From Allocoleopsis franciscana PCC 7113 (GTDB lineage: Bacteria > Cyanobacteriota > Cyanobacteriia > Cyanobacteriales > Coleofasciculaceae), in NCBI RefSeq assembly GCF_000317515.1, contig NC_019740.1:28472-92471 (forward strand): a stretch of DNA of 64,000 nucleotides, read 5' to 3'. Below the pieces are notes generated by a model. The model saw only the letters and a program-made list of their open reading frames with translations, did not search any database and was not told the DNA's origin. Below are positions 42,101 to 51,166 of this stretch, piece by piece. The translations under genes and the position numbers were made by a program. Each line of letters opens with the position of its first letter. The first letter of the stretch is position 1.

Positions 42101-42499
42101 GGGCAGAAGGTAACACAGCAGGCGATCGCTAACCTCGCGGGATACACCAGGGGTCATATCTCCCGGTTCCAAAAATTGATCGTTTTGCTTATAAGTGACT
42201 CTAAAAGCGAAGCGATCGATAATGCCCCAGCGCGGAGCGCAACCATTCCTAAGTCCCCTCCTGACCCACCCCCAGATGAAATTGAGTGGCTGAGTTCAGA
42301 ATACCTGCCCTTAATAGCTGATTCACCCTATGTAGAGCTTTTATCGCTGGTTGATGCCTATGGAAAGGGAGGCTTTAATCTAATCTGGAACGGTGCAACA
42401 GCAGAAGTCCAGGTAAAAATCCTCTCACAAGCCATCTTGAGTCTTCTGTCGGGGGATGAACTGCGACAGTTAGCTCGATCGGTGGGGGTGAAGTTGTGA
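39110..42499 (+). CDS. CyRepA-like plasmid replication protein
   Basis: 1129 residues. An N-terminal zinc-binding motif (CPICAGVRSDC, then LIHC) is followed by a Toprim-like primase part (GVALAEGLLKPYVAAQKLG and ITLYPDAGAV). A P-loop ATPase/helicase region comes next, with Walker A-like SGTGSGKSF near residue 425 and a possible Walker B (VLIWEEW). A Cys set (ICQTCPFYEACKGG) lies between. The order primase-like then helicase matches the large cyanobacterial plasmid replication proteins (CyRepA1 type). It supports plasmid origin of the window. Assignment is from recognition of the layout, not from alignment. Confidence 0.75.
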   Translation: MTFRGGFRSLKRNCPICAGVRSDCRENRDNGLIHCRAPIATLPSGWRFVGEDKCGFGMYTQSTDNTDTQAWQERRQRQEQQRQRELEELARGALPSAERDTAIRKLHSYLGLGNRHRQNLRDRGLTDAAIDAGGFFTIYPDQELPYGIPANLPGVTRGKLATKVSGFACPAFDVHGRLIGWQLRVDDATDNKYRWAKGWKSSHLPNGELPITICRPVEGIKRPGVALAEGLLKPYVAAQKLGQIVIGAAGANFAGSPQQLRESLEVLKPEIITLYPDAGAVLNHHVMSQYQRTVKLIAGWGYSVQVAWWGQTIKLESPDIDELDDLGAIAYLKPAEFWQLAPSPRAARNFREMVTGWLPRIKQRLEASRKRLSAWGFGKTRETKLTQKSPKIEATEYAAGFRLDAWKKAAQEYKFIWDDSGTGSGKSFDAGRVTPELLECDSEALLRSADRVFYVTSDPRNPTTDTLADWGLLNGRHQGLVTDSHGKIRRSKPGESYTIQPNCYRVDTISSLREAGIEGADSSELICQTCPFYEACKGGHVFGYLNARMNALKLPRVRSHPASLPVTAGENAFDYSGSVLIWEEWNTILKNTRQITVTERDLEKLMLQLATTAPTHFFLLSPLLTALRQLIAGVIKQPNRFGWNHHALLRQLPELPADIDLEAIASVLEPDLEILDPTAEYGLSAAELPAGWRKKFTESDEATAEKIRTTLLKQWLMPFLRVLRGEKGYFTLSYGVLTITTPDNRLVDIAHAAKCNIFLDATGHREELALLLGIKPEEIYHIKQQQLPGAQVKRVQVAGLGRLGQHRGKEQQRRSQATVSELLKRHPNAGVIRFKRLALEGDYRWFIESRGVNDAQTLDTLILDGIPCENLEYLAAEFACIYGRVPVEGTSHVKTPVQLTNPLPEGIEAYFESSVSADPDFAEFVRRRILANIHQAEGRLRATRRQGEQLTVYILGDFALDVPVELVRATDITLEAASKTERLELAIRSAVEQLKATGQKVTQQAIANLAGYTRGHISRFQKLIVLLISDSKSEAIDNAPARSATIPKSPPDPPPDEIEWLSSEYLPLIADSPYVELLSLVDAYGKGGFNLIWNGATAEVQVKILSQAILSLLSGDELRQLARSVGVKL

Positions 42500-42725
42500 C
42501 GTGAGCTGCTGATTCTTTATAGAACCCATTTGGGATCTACTCATTTGCCAACCTCCTTAGCATCAATTCCAAAATTAAAGCAGAATTCGCGAACTCTAAA
42601 GGATATTCACTTTCTTTGGGTGCTTTATAAAAAAATAAAAGCACATTTAATCTGAGATGCTCAAAGCCAGGGGCTGTGTTTTACTTCCACCTAGCCCGGA
42701 TTTTTCCCTCCCCAATGTAGTAAGC

Positions 42726-43529
42726 CTACTGGTTTTTTGCATAACGTTTCAGTACCCGCTCTATCGCCTCATCTAACAAATCTAAATCAGCAGCGGGATA
42801 GACATCATGGTATTTGCCTTTAACCTCTTCCTGTTCTGGGGGTTTAGAGTGCCGTTCCTTATATGCCTCAGCCGCTTCCATTTCTACGTGCAACCGTTGG
42901 GAAGCCGTTACTTTCTTTTTCAAGGCTTTGATGCGATCGCCAAGCATCCAACTGGAAGATTCCGGTTCTCCTTCCAATTCCGGTGCAGGAGTGGAGGTGG
43001 AATCACTCAACTCACTCTTTCCTTCCTCCAGTAAGAAAGCGTTCTCAAAATAATCAATGAGAACGGGAATAACTGCCTCTCTCCATGTTACTTGTGGGCC
43101 GGACCAATCATTTGTCTTCGAGGTGGCTAGCCGACTGAAGCCATATTCCTTCCCGGATTCCGTCAACTGCCAGACTCTTTTACCGTTATCTGGACGAACT
43201 TGGAAGCCCAACTCAACCAATGCCTGATTCACTTGTGCTGGTTTGATTTTTCGTTCTAAGAAAGAAGTCAACCGTTCAGCCATCTCAGATACGGTCATGC
43301 CGATTTCTGGCGCGGGCGCAATAGAACCAATAAGTTTTTTAGCATCTTCAATAATGTCTGCCAGCTCGGGAAATTTCTTGGCTAGTGCATTAAACTTCCA
43401 TTGAGTGATCGCGCTGTTATCTAGTCCAGCGTCAACGAGCCAAACCGAAAGCGTGTTGATGGACTCCATAGCAGAGGCTAGGGCATCAGGTGCGGGAGAT
43501 ACCTGATGTATATGTAGAGTCTTGTCCAT
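42726..43529 (-). CDS. hypothetical protein with phage-antirepressor-like winged-helix segment
   Basis: 267 residues. The middle part (GMTVSEMAERLTSFLERKIK, then VNQALVELGFQVR and KRVWQLTESGKEYGF) resembles the C-terminal DNA-binding part of antirepressor-like proteins. The C-terminal third is charged and coiled. Function unknown, possibly a plasmid regulator. Confidence 0.6.
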   Translation of the reverse strand: MDKTLHIHQVSPAPDALASAMESINTLSVWLVDAGLDNSAITQWKFNALAKKFPELADIIEDAKKLIGSIAPAPEIGMTVSEMAERLTSFLERKIKPAQVNQALVELGFQVRPDNGKRVWQLTESGKEYGFSRLATSKTNDWSGPQVTWREAVIPVLIDYFENAFLLEEGKSELSDSTSTPAPELEGEPESSSWMLGDRIKALKKKVTASQRLHVEMEAAEAYKERHSKPPEQEEVKGKYHDVYPAADLDLLDEAIERVLKRYAKNQ

Positions 43530-43791
43530 TATTCGGCATGAATCGGGGTACGTGAGAACTTACTAGTTATGCTACGCACTCTACACCCAAGCTGTCTACG
43601 GATCGCACCAATGGTGCGAGAAATCGGTTGGACGCAAAACCAAGTGATTGTGGAGAACTGCAAGGATGAATAGATTTAAGAACTCCACTCTTCAAACCCA
43701 GCGACCAGGACAGGCGAAAAATGCAGTTAGACTGAGGGCAATACTTACGTTTACCTGTAATTGCAGCGCCGTTCATCTCATGACACCATGT

Positions 43792-44190
43792 ATGTCTAAG
43801 GTTTACGAAGAAACCTACAAAGACCGGTTGATTGAAATTTATCGTTTCAGTCAGTCTGCGCCGGGTGGAGTTGGCTCAAGTCACTTCTTTGCCCGTATCG
43901 ATAATTGCCAATTGCCCGGAGCTTTTGACGCCCGTTCTCATAACCCAAATCATCCTTCCTCAGATACAGGCAATCAATCAACTCCGGAGCCATCGTCGGC
44001 ACTCGCAGCAGCCAGAGCTTATTGTGATAGCGAGGCTGAAGCTCAACAGCAAATTGCGACGCACGATTTGCAAAAACGAATAGAAGTTTTACTTCAAAAA
44101 CCATCTGCCGCAGAACTTACACACAAGACAAATTTAGTATCTCGTGCATTAATGAAAATACGTCGTTTTGTTGGCATTATTGAAAAATAA
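43792..44190 (+). CDS. hypothetical protein
   Basis: 132 residues from the ATG at 43792 (MSKVYEETYKDRLIEIYRFS). A variable Ser/Pro-rich middle is followed by a helical C-terminus (LQKRIEVLLQKPSAAEL). An upstream frame to 43648 looks non-coding. No family recognised. Confidence 0.4.
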   Translation: MSKVYEETYKDRLIEIYRFSQSAPGGVGSSHFFARIDNCQLPGAFDARSHNPNHPSSDTGNQSTPEPSSALAAARAYCDSEAEAQQQIATHDLQKRIEVLLQKPSAAELTHKTNLVSRALMKIRRFVGIIEK

Positions 44191-44262
44191 GTTGGATTCA
44201 TAAGGTGAAGCGCTCGATGGGTGAGAATTCTTGAATCACTTATCCTGAGGGGAGGCTTTAAC

Positions 44263-44510
44263 ATGACACAGCCAAAAATCAATCTCAACCATCTCAAGAG
44301 CTGTTCTCAATAAGAATTAATTTCGGACATTGCCGAACTCTTTAAGAAAATTCCAGCCGTAAAAGATTATTTATTCTTAAGCTCTATCCTCAAGAAAGAA
44401 AAGAAATTCGGCTAAGTAAAACCAGATTATTGAAAACGAATTTTCCCCAGTCGAAGCTTGGGTAAAAGTAGACTTTATGTAGCTAAAAAAGCGATTTTTC
44501 ACTACCAAAG
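44263..44510 (+). pseudogene. decayed DUF6155-like gene
   Basis: From an ATG at 44263 with GGGGAGG upstream, one frame reads INLNHLKSCSQ, stop, ELISDIAELFKKIPAVKDY, later stops, then IFPSRSLGKSRLYVAKKAI. The segments and their order match the DUF6155 family, with three in-frame stops. The 3' part is lost in AT-rich DNA before 44610. Confidence 0.6.
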
Positions 44511-44609
44511 GAATTGATAAATTGCGCCCGTTTTTGACTAAAATATATTAGTTGTCTCAGGGCTTCATTAAGGATAGTCGTTATTTGGCATAATTCGTTA
44601 ATAAAGAGC

Positions 44610-44918
44610 ATGAATTTAAGGAAGACAAAGAAAAGATTATTCACTCTTATAAAGATTATATCTATAGTCTTTATAACTAGTGCAATTGGATTGGAATTAT
44701 GGAATATATATGCCTTGTTAACTAACAATAAGATTCCCGCCAGCCTCAATCCCGTTTTCTGGATTGAGCGATTCGCTATTGCCATTCATTTAGTTGAGGG
44801 AGTTATAGCCGCTTATAAAGCTCCTTCAAGAAACAAAACACCAATAAAATATGGCACTTATACTTTTTTTGTCGGCACAGTTGGTTTGTTAGAACTGTTT
44901 GACAAGTTAGAACAGTAA
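44610..44918 (+). CDS. small membrane protein
   Basis: 102 residues with two or three predicted membrane helices (TLIKIISIVFITSAIGLEL, IERFAIAIHLVEGVIAAY, and TYTFFVGTVGLLELF) and a basic N-terminus (MNLRKTKKRL), so cytoplasmic N-terminus. Family not recognised. Confidence 0.55.
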   Translation: MNLRKTKKRLFTLIKIISIVFITSAIGLELWNIYALLTNNKIPASLNPVFWIERFAIAIHLVEGVIAAYKAPSRNKTPIKYGTYTFFVGTVGLLELFDKLEQ

Positions 44919-45300
44919 TCGGAAATAATACTTCCAATCTTAGGAGAAAGATTGCAGACGTAGTCAGTGCACAGTGTCCAAAAAGCCAGTTTCTCCACTA
45001 CTGGAGTCGGACAGAAATCCAGTTTTTGCGCCCATTGAAAATGAAGCGTGTGGATCTCTTGTTCGTCGCAGTGTTGTTCGAGAGGTCTTCCGCAGATGAT
45101 TTATCCTCGCAGCAGTGCTGAGTGTCCCTGATGTTTGACCATTCCTAGATCCATGTCTACTAGAAAATACGAGTCGAGATAGGATGTTGATAATATTGGC
45201 TCTTTCATGTAGTTTATCCCTAAAGTTTTGTCTTTAGGTGAATTGCTTAGGGTATTAGGTGTTAAGCAGAGTCCCCCGAAGGGTTTGTAATTGCAACCCA
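44919..45300. other. gene-free stretch
   Basis: About 380 bp with no supported gene or repeat. A short minus-strand frame (45101-45301) follows the parR stop but has no family likeness. Confidence 0.4.
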
Positions 45301-45555
45301 TTACACATCCAGGTCTAACTCAAAAGATTCTTCTTCTTCCGTCCATTGTTGAGATGATGTCCTTGGTACACCAGGAGCTTTTTGATGATGCTGATTCACG
45401 CTCTGGCTCAGATTAGCTTGACCGATAAAATAACTATTAACAATGTAATAAAGCATTTCCGGAAAGCTCATTTCAAGACGCTCCGCTTCCTTACGAATCT
45501 TTTGGGCAATCTCTTTTTTGAGCCGTAGCTTTTCACTTCCATCTGGCAATTCCAT
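45301..45555 (-). CDS. parR: ParR-like partition adaptor
   Basis: 84 residues. A ribbon-helix-helix-like N-terminus (EKLRLKKEIAQKIRKEAERL) and an acidic C-terminal tail (EEEESFELDLDV) fit small centromere-binding adaptors, whose tail contacts the ParM filament. It starts directly after parM (1 bp apart), in the usual parM-parR order. Confidence 0.65.
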   Translation of the reverse strand: MELPDGSEKLRLKKEIAQKIRKEAERLEMSFPEMLYYIVNSYFIGQANLSQSVNQHHQKAPGVPRTSSQQWTEEEESFELDLDV

Positions 45556-45556
45556 C

Positions 45557-46510
45557 TTAAACTTCCACCTTCCCCCGTACCTGCCGTGCCACCAACAGCA
45601 ACCCCCTCACATTAGCCTCCAGTGGAGACTCATGTACTCTAAACCCAATCTTGGTTAAGGATTGACCCAATCCTGGTAACAAACAACCTCCCCCAATACA
45701 CCACACCTGATCCCCTTGCTCATAAGCCTCTTTAGCTCGACGCACTGTTTGTCTCAGATAGTTGTCAAACCACTCGCTTAAACATTTTTTGTAGATTGAC
45801 TTAAACGATTGCTTGCGCCCATAGTAAAATGTGCCATTCTCCAGTCCTAACCGAATCAGATACAAGTCTCCGGGTAGGCCATCGTTTATCGCCTTCATCT
45901 CTTTAGATATAAGCTCTATTAAGTGTTCCACCCCGCATGGATATGGCTCATGTATCTCACGCTTACCCTGACTATATCGGCTAAATAAGGTAGTTCCCGT
46001 CCCAAAATCTAATAACGTCAGTTTGCCGGGAAGCTGTGTTCCTACCAACGCTCCCATGCCCTCCGGCAACACTTTGACCACCCGAACACAGACCTTTGAT
46101 GCATAACCGCTCAGGATACATTCATGCTCTCCCGACAAGGCTTCTATCAGCTTTTCTTTTAGATTGTCACAGTCGTGTATCGAGGCAGCTATTTGTAATC
46201 GCCATTCTTTTCGATGGGGTAAGTGGGCTAGTGCCCCCAACAACATGGGCAAGGCATATTGTATTTTCGAGGCTGCATCGTCCACGTTACGGGAATAGTA
46301 TCTTCCAGTCCTGCGTGCCGAATCTCCTACGGTGAATTCCCGTTCTCCTATTCGTACACGTCCTGGTACGGGTTCCATTTTTTCTTCGCTCAGATAAGAT
46401 GGAACTACAATCAGTGGATGTTCTTCCAGCAAAAGCTTATAATTGCCGAACCCATTGTCAATTCCCCCGACAAAATGCAACTGATTCTTATGCGGTTTAG
46501 CTGACTTCAT
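45557..46510 (-). CDS. parM: ParM/StbA-like actin-type plasmid segregation ATPase
   Basis: 317 residues with actin-fold nucleotide motifs: phosphate-1 loop (GGIDNGFGNYKLLL), phosphate-2 loop (LTLLDFGTGTTLF) and the adenosine motif (QVWCIGGGCLLPGLGQSL). It would form filaments that push plasmid copies apart. Together with the adjacent small gene and the repeats upstream it forms a type II partition cassette. Confidence 0.85.
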   Translation of the reverse strand: MKSAKPHKNQLHFVGGIDNGFGNYKLLLEEHPLIVVPSYLSEEKMEPVPGRVRIGEREFTVGDSARRTGRYYSRNVDDAASKIQYALPMLLGALAHLPHRKEWRLQIAASIHDCDNLKEKLIEALSGEHECILSGYASKVCVRVVKVLPEGMGALVGTQLPGKLTLLDFGTGTTLFSRYSQGKREIHEPYPCGVEHLIELISKEMKAINDGLPGDLYLIRLGLENGTFYYGRKQSFKSIYKKCLSEWFDNYLRQTVRRAKEAYEQGDQVWCIGGGCLLPGLGQSLTKIGFRVHESPLEANVRGLLLVARQVRGKVEV

Positions 46511-46540
46511 AAGTATAAATACTTAGCCCCCCGAAATAAA

Positions 46541-46630
46541 CCTATTTATCTCCTATATAGGTCTCATTTATACCCCAATCCTCTCTCCGCCACAAGACAC
46601 ATTTAGACCCTAAATAGGTCTCTTTTAGTT
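46541..46630. repeat. candidate parC centromere repeats
   Basis: Repeats of TATATAGGTCTCATTTA (46554) and TAAATAGGTCTCTTTTA (46611), plus inverted partial copies CCTATTTA (46541) and ATTTAGACC (46601), lie just upstream of parM. Iterated sites here are where ParR binds and represses the operon. Confidence 0.6.
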
Positions 46631-46720
46631 CCCAAACTGACTTCCTCCGACAAACCCCCTGCGAATAAGTCCGTGTCTAGAAGCGCTTGTTGGCTCTACA
46701 ACAGTAACCTTGAGGGGAAT

Positions 46721-47968
46721 CTAATTTGTAGCAAAATAAGCCGGGTCTTGGTCCCGCCGATGCTTAATCGGAATCGGCGGACCTTGTTCATCACCGACAA
46801 AGCAAGCCGTTTTTTCCAAAGCTTCTCTTAGTCGCTTGGCAGCAAAAATCGACATATCGCGAGGTACATTAATACGATCACGTAAATATCTCAACGCCTT
46901 ATCCGAACCAGTCGGTGGCACACACACAACACCCGTCATCATCCAAGTCAATGCACAGCGCAGAGCTATTTCAAACAATTCGTCATCAGCCGGATTGACT
47001 CGAATAATATTAGCGCGATGCAAAATCACCCGAATTAGGGCTTCAGCACGGGAGCTTTCCGGTTCTGGGTAACCCACATCAGGCAGCCCAATCCAAGGCC
47101 CATTATCCACCCGATTTTTATTCAACAGCATCGGGGGCTCACCGTTTTCAATGCAACCGCCCATCTGAGGAGGTAAGTCATGAGCGTGGGTGTGAAAGTC
47201 GCTCTGAGTACCGCGATAAGTCGGTCGGCTTTCCATCCCATCGAACCAAGCAGCCAAGTAAGGATTCTCCTCTCGCAGCGAGTAGCCCTTGTAATAATAC
47301 AAACTGGCGTTCATGCGTTCGACATAAGGCGTGAAGATGACATCAGCCGTACCGAACTCTTCCAGAAAGTATGGACCGGGAGTAGAGGCGAGGGCATACT
47401 CAACCTTATTTACGACTTTGATAAATTGCTCTCGGTGGCGCTGCTCTTGTTGAGGCGACACCATCGGATAGCAAAGCCAGCTACACCAAGCTCTAAATAA
47501 AAGTCGTTCGAGTTGGCGCAGGGGTAGTACTGTGGGGCTTTCCATACCCTGCCCTAAAGGACCAAAGACAAGTTCTAGAGCGAGCAAAATGTCATCGCTT
47601 TCGGTAATCAGGCGTCCGTCTAACTCCAGTGCTGGTAACATTCCCGATGGTACAATGCGTTTGTACCAGCTTTCTTTCTCCCCGTAACAAAACATTGTCA
47701 CTTTTTCGATACGGTAGGGGATTTGTTTTTCTTCAAGCCAAAGCCAGACTTTTTGGCAGTAGGGACACCAGGCATGGTTGTCACGATAGAGTGTTACTCG
47801 CACATCGGCTTGAGGAAGACCAAACAGGCGTAGTCGAGCTTGGGCGTTAGTGGGACCGTTAACGGGGTCAATTTGATAGTCCGTGAGGGTTTCTAGTTCC
47901 CTCCAGCTTAGGGGAGCGCTCGTCATGGGAATGGGTAGGCGTTCTGGATTTGTTAAGTTATTAGTCAT
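46721..47968 (-). CDS. glutathione S-transferase family protein, long cyanobacterial type
   Basis: 415 residues. The thioredoxin-like GST domain is clear: [20 protein letters not shown] with a CPYC motif like glutaredoxin, then [20 protein letters not shown]. The helical C-domain follows to about residue 250, and a C-terminal extension of about 150 residues has no recognised fold. It is longer than usual GSTs (about 220). The CPYC motif suggests thiol-disulfide or deglutathionylation chemistry. Confidence 0.85.
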   Translation of the reverse strand: MTNNLTNPERLPIPMTSAPLSWRELETLTDYQIDPVNGPTNAQARLRLFGLPQADVRVTLYRDNHAWCPYCQKVWLWLEEKQIPYRIEKVTMFCYGEKESWYKRIVPSGMLPALELDGRLITESDDILLALELVFGPLGQGMESPTVLPLRQLERLLFRAWCSWLCYPMVSPQQEQRHREQFIKVVNKVEYALASTPGPYFLEEFGTADVIFTPYVERMNASLYYYKGYSLREENPYLAAWFDGMESRPTYRGTQSDFHTHAHDLPPQMGGCIENGEPPMLLNKNRVDNGPWIGLPDVGYPEPESSRAEALIRVILHRANIIRVNPADDELFEIALRCALTWMMTGVVCVPPTGSDKALRYLRDRINVPRDMSIFAAKRLREALEKTACFVGDEQGPPIPIKHRRDQDPAYFATN

Positions 47969-48337
47969 TACTCATTCTGACGGGTTTTGGGAATCTACCT
48001 TTTCTTGATCTGGGTTCTCAATCCATCCGAGATAACTCAATTCCTTGAACCCAAGTTGGGTTAATCAGGTGCCAATCGGAACGACACTGTCATTGACACT
48101 CGCGCCGTGAAGTGGGGAGGATTCCTTCAGCTTCCCCCCCGTGGGGAACTGGAGGAATGTAACTTACATACGATTGTGCGCTTGTCGAATGGGGTGTTTA
48201 ATCCTTACACCAGCATTAATAGGATTGAACATCTGTTGTCCTCCTGTTGATTCACCCCTGTTGTTTGTTGGCTCCAAGATTCACGAAACTCAAGGGATGA
48301 CTTGGTAATTTTTGTCTTGTAGCTAGTCAAGGTGTCT
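47969..48337. other. gene-free stretch, possible IS200/IS605-type end remnant
   Basis: No gene. The segment TGACACTCGCGCCGTGAAG at about 48093 followed by a C-rich/G-rich stem (CCCCCCCGTGGGG) recalls the palindromic end of IS200/IS605 tnpB elements, but no tnpA or tnpB is present, so it can only be a remnant. Confidence 0.25.
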
Positions 48338-48541
48338 CTAAAGTGCGCCCGCACGTATTAATTCACTCTTCTCTTGCTGAACATGCCCATCCATTGCGGC
48401 TTTTTGTAATCTCATAAAGGCATTGATGTCTTCCTTTCCGTATTTGGTTGTCTGTAAAAGCTGTCGCAGTTGCTCTTGGGCAGCTATTGTTAGATAACCT
48501 GTTGCCAAAGCTTGTTGAACTATGTCGCGGATAAAAAGCAT
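48338..48541 (-). CDS. small conserved-looking hypothetical protein
   Basis: 67 residues from the ATG at 48541 (MLFIRDIVQQALATGYLTIA), Gln/Leu-rich helical. GAGGTTCCC lies upstream. A longer start at 48628 is possible. I recall similar small cyanobacterial proteins of unknown role. Confidence 0.6.
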   Translation of the reverse strand: MLFIRDIVQQALATGYLTIAAQEQLRQLLQTTKYGKEDINAFMRLQKAAMDGHVQQEKSELIRAGAL

Positions 48542-48644
48542 TGGGAACCTCCTCAAAAGTGCTGTAACTTGATGTTCAACATGTGCGCTCACGTTCGCCT
48601 TCTGGGCTAAGCCGCATCGATCAGACATAGTGCCGTTGCAGGCG

Positions 48645-48971
48645 CTATTGCGGTTTTATGACAGACCCGACACGGCTCACAAGACTTCTTCTGGCAGCGA
48701 CACAGGGAAGTTCTACAGCACGGGTTCCTGCTCCGCTTCTATCTCTAGGTGCTCCATTGTCCAATGGTGGTGGAGCCGACTCTAGTTGTTGGCTAGGGTT
48801 GGAATAAGAGTGTTGTACAACAACCGAGTTAAACATTGAGGTCAGTACAACCTCGCTAGCAGGAACGGGTGTTATGCTACTAATAAAAATTGCAGCAATT
48901 GTAGCGGTGGGAGCCAATAAATAGAAAATACTTTGCATGGGATTGCTGACTAAATTCAACCATCCCATCAA
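48645..48971 (-). CDS. hypothetical protein with one hydrophobic segment
   Basis: 108 residues. An N-terminal hydrophobic stretch (SIFYLLAPTATIAAIFISSI) could be a signal anchor; the rest is low complexity. Family unknown. Confidence 0.35.
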   Translation of the reverse strand: MMGWLNLVSNPMQSIFYLLAPTATIAAIFISSITPVPASEVVLTSMFNSVVVQHSYSNPSQQLESAPPPLDNGAPRDRSGAGTRAVELPCVAARRSLVSRVGSVIKPQ

Positions 48972-49058
48972 ACAAGGAAGCTAACTGAGAACAAGACGGA
49001 GAACTTCGAGCCTCAATCGAGTTGAGAGCTGATTTTTGATTGACTTAAATTGAGTACA

Positions 49059-50825
49059 CTAAATCGCTTTATTTCCTAGCCGTTCGCGGAAATATTGCTC
49101 GTACAAATAGCATCGGGAAGTCACTTCATTGCCACACAACCGCACTAGCCCCATGCTGTTTAATTTAAATGCCTGAACTGTCGGTAACCGCACGGGGTTG
49201 GAGGAAATCGCCACCTCTCGCATTGCCTCCATCAACTGGGGATGCTTTTCCAGATTCCATAAATGGCGTCGCAGATGGTCGCTGTAAAGTCCTGCTTCGG
49301 TGGGAGCCTCTTGCAGCAATTGGTCAAGAGTAACATCCTGACGTGCTATAGCATACATCGCTAGCCGCAATAGGTAAGGATGCCCTCCCACAAGAGCCAT
49401 CAGCTTTTCGACTTCACCTGCATTCCAATCGAGGGAGTGCCGTCTAGCTAACGAGTGTACCTGTTGTGAGGTAAACTCTGGTAATTCAATCGGTAGCCCC
49501 ACATTAAAGGGGGATTTATTCATATCCAGGGGTACGTAAACTTCAGTGGAATGTACGACAATTAAACGAAACTTTTTCCAGATATCGCGCCGTTTGGCTT
49601 CTTCATGCAATGCTCGCAACAACCCAAAGAAGTCGTCAGCGATTTCTTGGTAGGGGAAAATACAATCAACTTCATCCAAGCCGAGAGTCAGAGGACGGTC
49701 GAGTTGTGGCAAGAGATATTGCTCAAAGTAAGCCCTGCAACTGATATTGCTGCCAGCAATCTCCGCCATCTCCCAATATTTGGCTAATTGGTCGGGCACT
49801 CCTAGCTCTAGACCAACAATGGTGCAAAACCACTGTAGAAATTTGTCCGAATTGGCAAACACTCTCTGATTGGCTAACTGCAAGCTCAAGGCAACGGTAC
49901 GAGAGCCTCGCTGTTCGGCGTGATGGAGAATCCTTGCCATCAGGGAGGTTTTGCCCATCTGTCTGGGGGCTTTGATACGGATAAGTGCTCCAGGCTGCGT
50001 TATCGTTTCATAACAGCGTTCCTCAATGGGGGGACGCTCGATATAAAAGGGAGAAGCCAAGTCTACTTGCCCTCCTGGTAATTCTGGCGGGGCGAATGGC
50101 AGGGGTTTGTCCCCCGTTTGTCGGGTAAGAGTTTGCAGGTTCACTGCTAATTTATGGTTAGCAGGTAAGGAGATACGACCTTCTGTGATTACGCTATTAA
50201 CTTCCTCAAGCAGAGTTGAACTGTCGTCAGAGGAACGCCACTGCCATGCCTGAACCCCCTGCAAATAGCCCAGCAAGTCGAAACTCAGGGGTGAATCTGG
50301 GGATAAGTCTATACAAATTGGAAAAATCGCTGGCTTTTGGGGAGTAGTGTTGTGCAACTCTTTAACCCGTTGTACCACCTCTAAAACCATTTCACTGACG
50401 GCTGATTGCTGAGACAAGAGCAGCAGCAGGTAGTCGCACTGCTTTAAGTAGGCTCCCCAGGAAGAGTTTTTCTCAGCCATGAAGACTTCATGACCCGCTT
50501 CCTTTAAGGCTTGTTGCAACATAGTTGCGAGGTTGAGGTCTGGGCAGCAATCGCCGAGCGCCACTTTGGCTGTAACGTTAGGGGGTTCCTCTTGGGGCGG
50601 TTCTTCGTCAAAATTGGCTATATCGCGCCATTCCTGACCCAAGACGCGACAAATTTCCAGAAAATTTCTCAAATCGACGGTTTTGCCATTCAAGAAGTTG
50701 CTAACCGTGGATTGAGCTATCTCTAAATGCTCCGCTAACAGTCTCTGGTTGGGAAAGCCATTACGCAAAAGAGACGATTTAACTTTGAGAATATAGTCTT
50801 CACGCACCCTTAGCGATCGGGGCAT
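49059..50825 (-). CDS. HTH-TIR-like-AAA protein, possible defence NTPase
   Basis: 588 residues. N-terminal Cro/CI-type HTH (residues about 12-60, LLAEHLEIAQSTVSNFLNGK). A TIR-like segment at about 85-205 (ATMLQQALKEAGHEVFMAE, QCDYLLLLLSQQSAVSEM, with Glu in VLEVV as candidate NADase residue). An AAA-like (pfam14516 type) ATPase fills about 245-570, with Walker A QMGKTSLM and Walker B-like LGLDEVDCIF. The three plus-strand neighbours share this ATPase type. TIR plus STAND-like ATPase layouts are common in anti-phage systems; the role here is inferred. Confidence 0.7.
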   Translation of the reverse strand: MPRSLRVREDYILKVKSSLLRNGFPNQRLLAEHLEIAQSTVSNFLNGKTVDLRNFLEICRVLGQEWRDIANFDEEPPQEEPPNVTAKVALGDCCPDLNLATMLQQALKEAGHEVFMAEKNSSWGAYLKQCDYLLLLLSQQSAVSEMVLEVVQRVKELHNTTPQKPAIFPICIDLSPDSPLSFDLLGYLQGVQAWQWRSSDDSSTLLEEVNSVITEGRISLPANHKLAVNLQTLTRQTGDKPLPFAPPELPGGQVDLASPFYIERPPIEERCYETITQPGALIRIKAPRQMGKTSLMARILHHAEQRGSRTVALSLQLANQRVFANSDKFLQWFCTIVGLELGVPDQLAKYWEMAEIAGSNISCRAYFEQYLLPQLDRPLTLGLDEVDCIFPYQEIADDFFGLLRALHEEAKRRDIWKKFRLIVVHSTEVYVPLDMNKSPFNVGLPIELPEFTSQQVHSLARRHSLDWNAGEVEKLMALVGGHPYLLRLAMYAIARQDVTLDQLLQEAPTEAGLYSDHLRRHLWNLEKHPQLMEAMREVAISSNPVRLPTVQAFKLNSMGLVRLCGNEVTSRCYLYEQYFRERLGNKAI

Positions 50826-51166
50826 AGCGCATCCTCTTCAGAGGTACAAGAATTATCTTAAATGCCAGTTTTCACAAAGTCGATGACAAGTCAATCGGTA
50901 CTCAAATTTCTCGGTGTTAATCTGAGGTAGCCTCAGGATTTGATGAGAATGTAACGAGATGGAGTTTTGACTTCCATCTGGCAGTAAATTTTTATCTTTT
51001 CATCAGGGAGATTCAGTTGTATGTGTAGGCGGCAAGAACAAGTGTTGTGGCGAACTCCACTCGGAGCGAAATTTGCCCCTGCGGTTGATAAGCACTTAAG
51101 TCAAATCCCTAAAAAACTGGTGTGGTCAAAAACAGTTGGCGATAGAGAGGACAAGGGGGTTAAGAA
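50826..51166. promoter_or_regulatory. divergent intergenic region
   Basis: About 340 bp between the TIR/AAA gene and the AAA/kinase gene, with promoters for both presumably here. No repeat or RNA feature was recognised. A GGGGGTTAAG stretch precedes the plus-strand ATG. Confidence 0.3.

Noticed and set aside
48093..48140. Complete IS200/IS605 element
   Set aside because: Only an end-like palindrome is present; no tnpA or tnpB frame follows on either strand.
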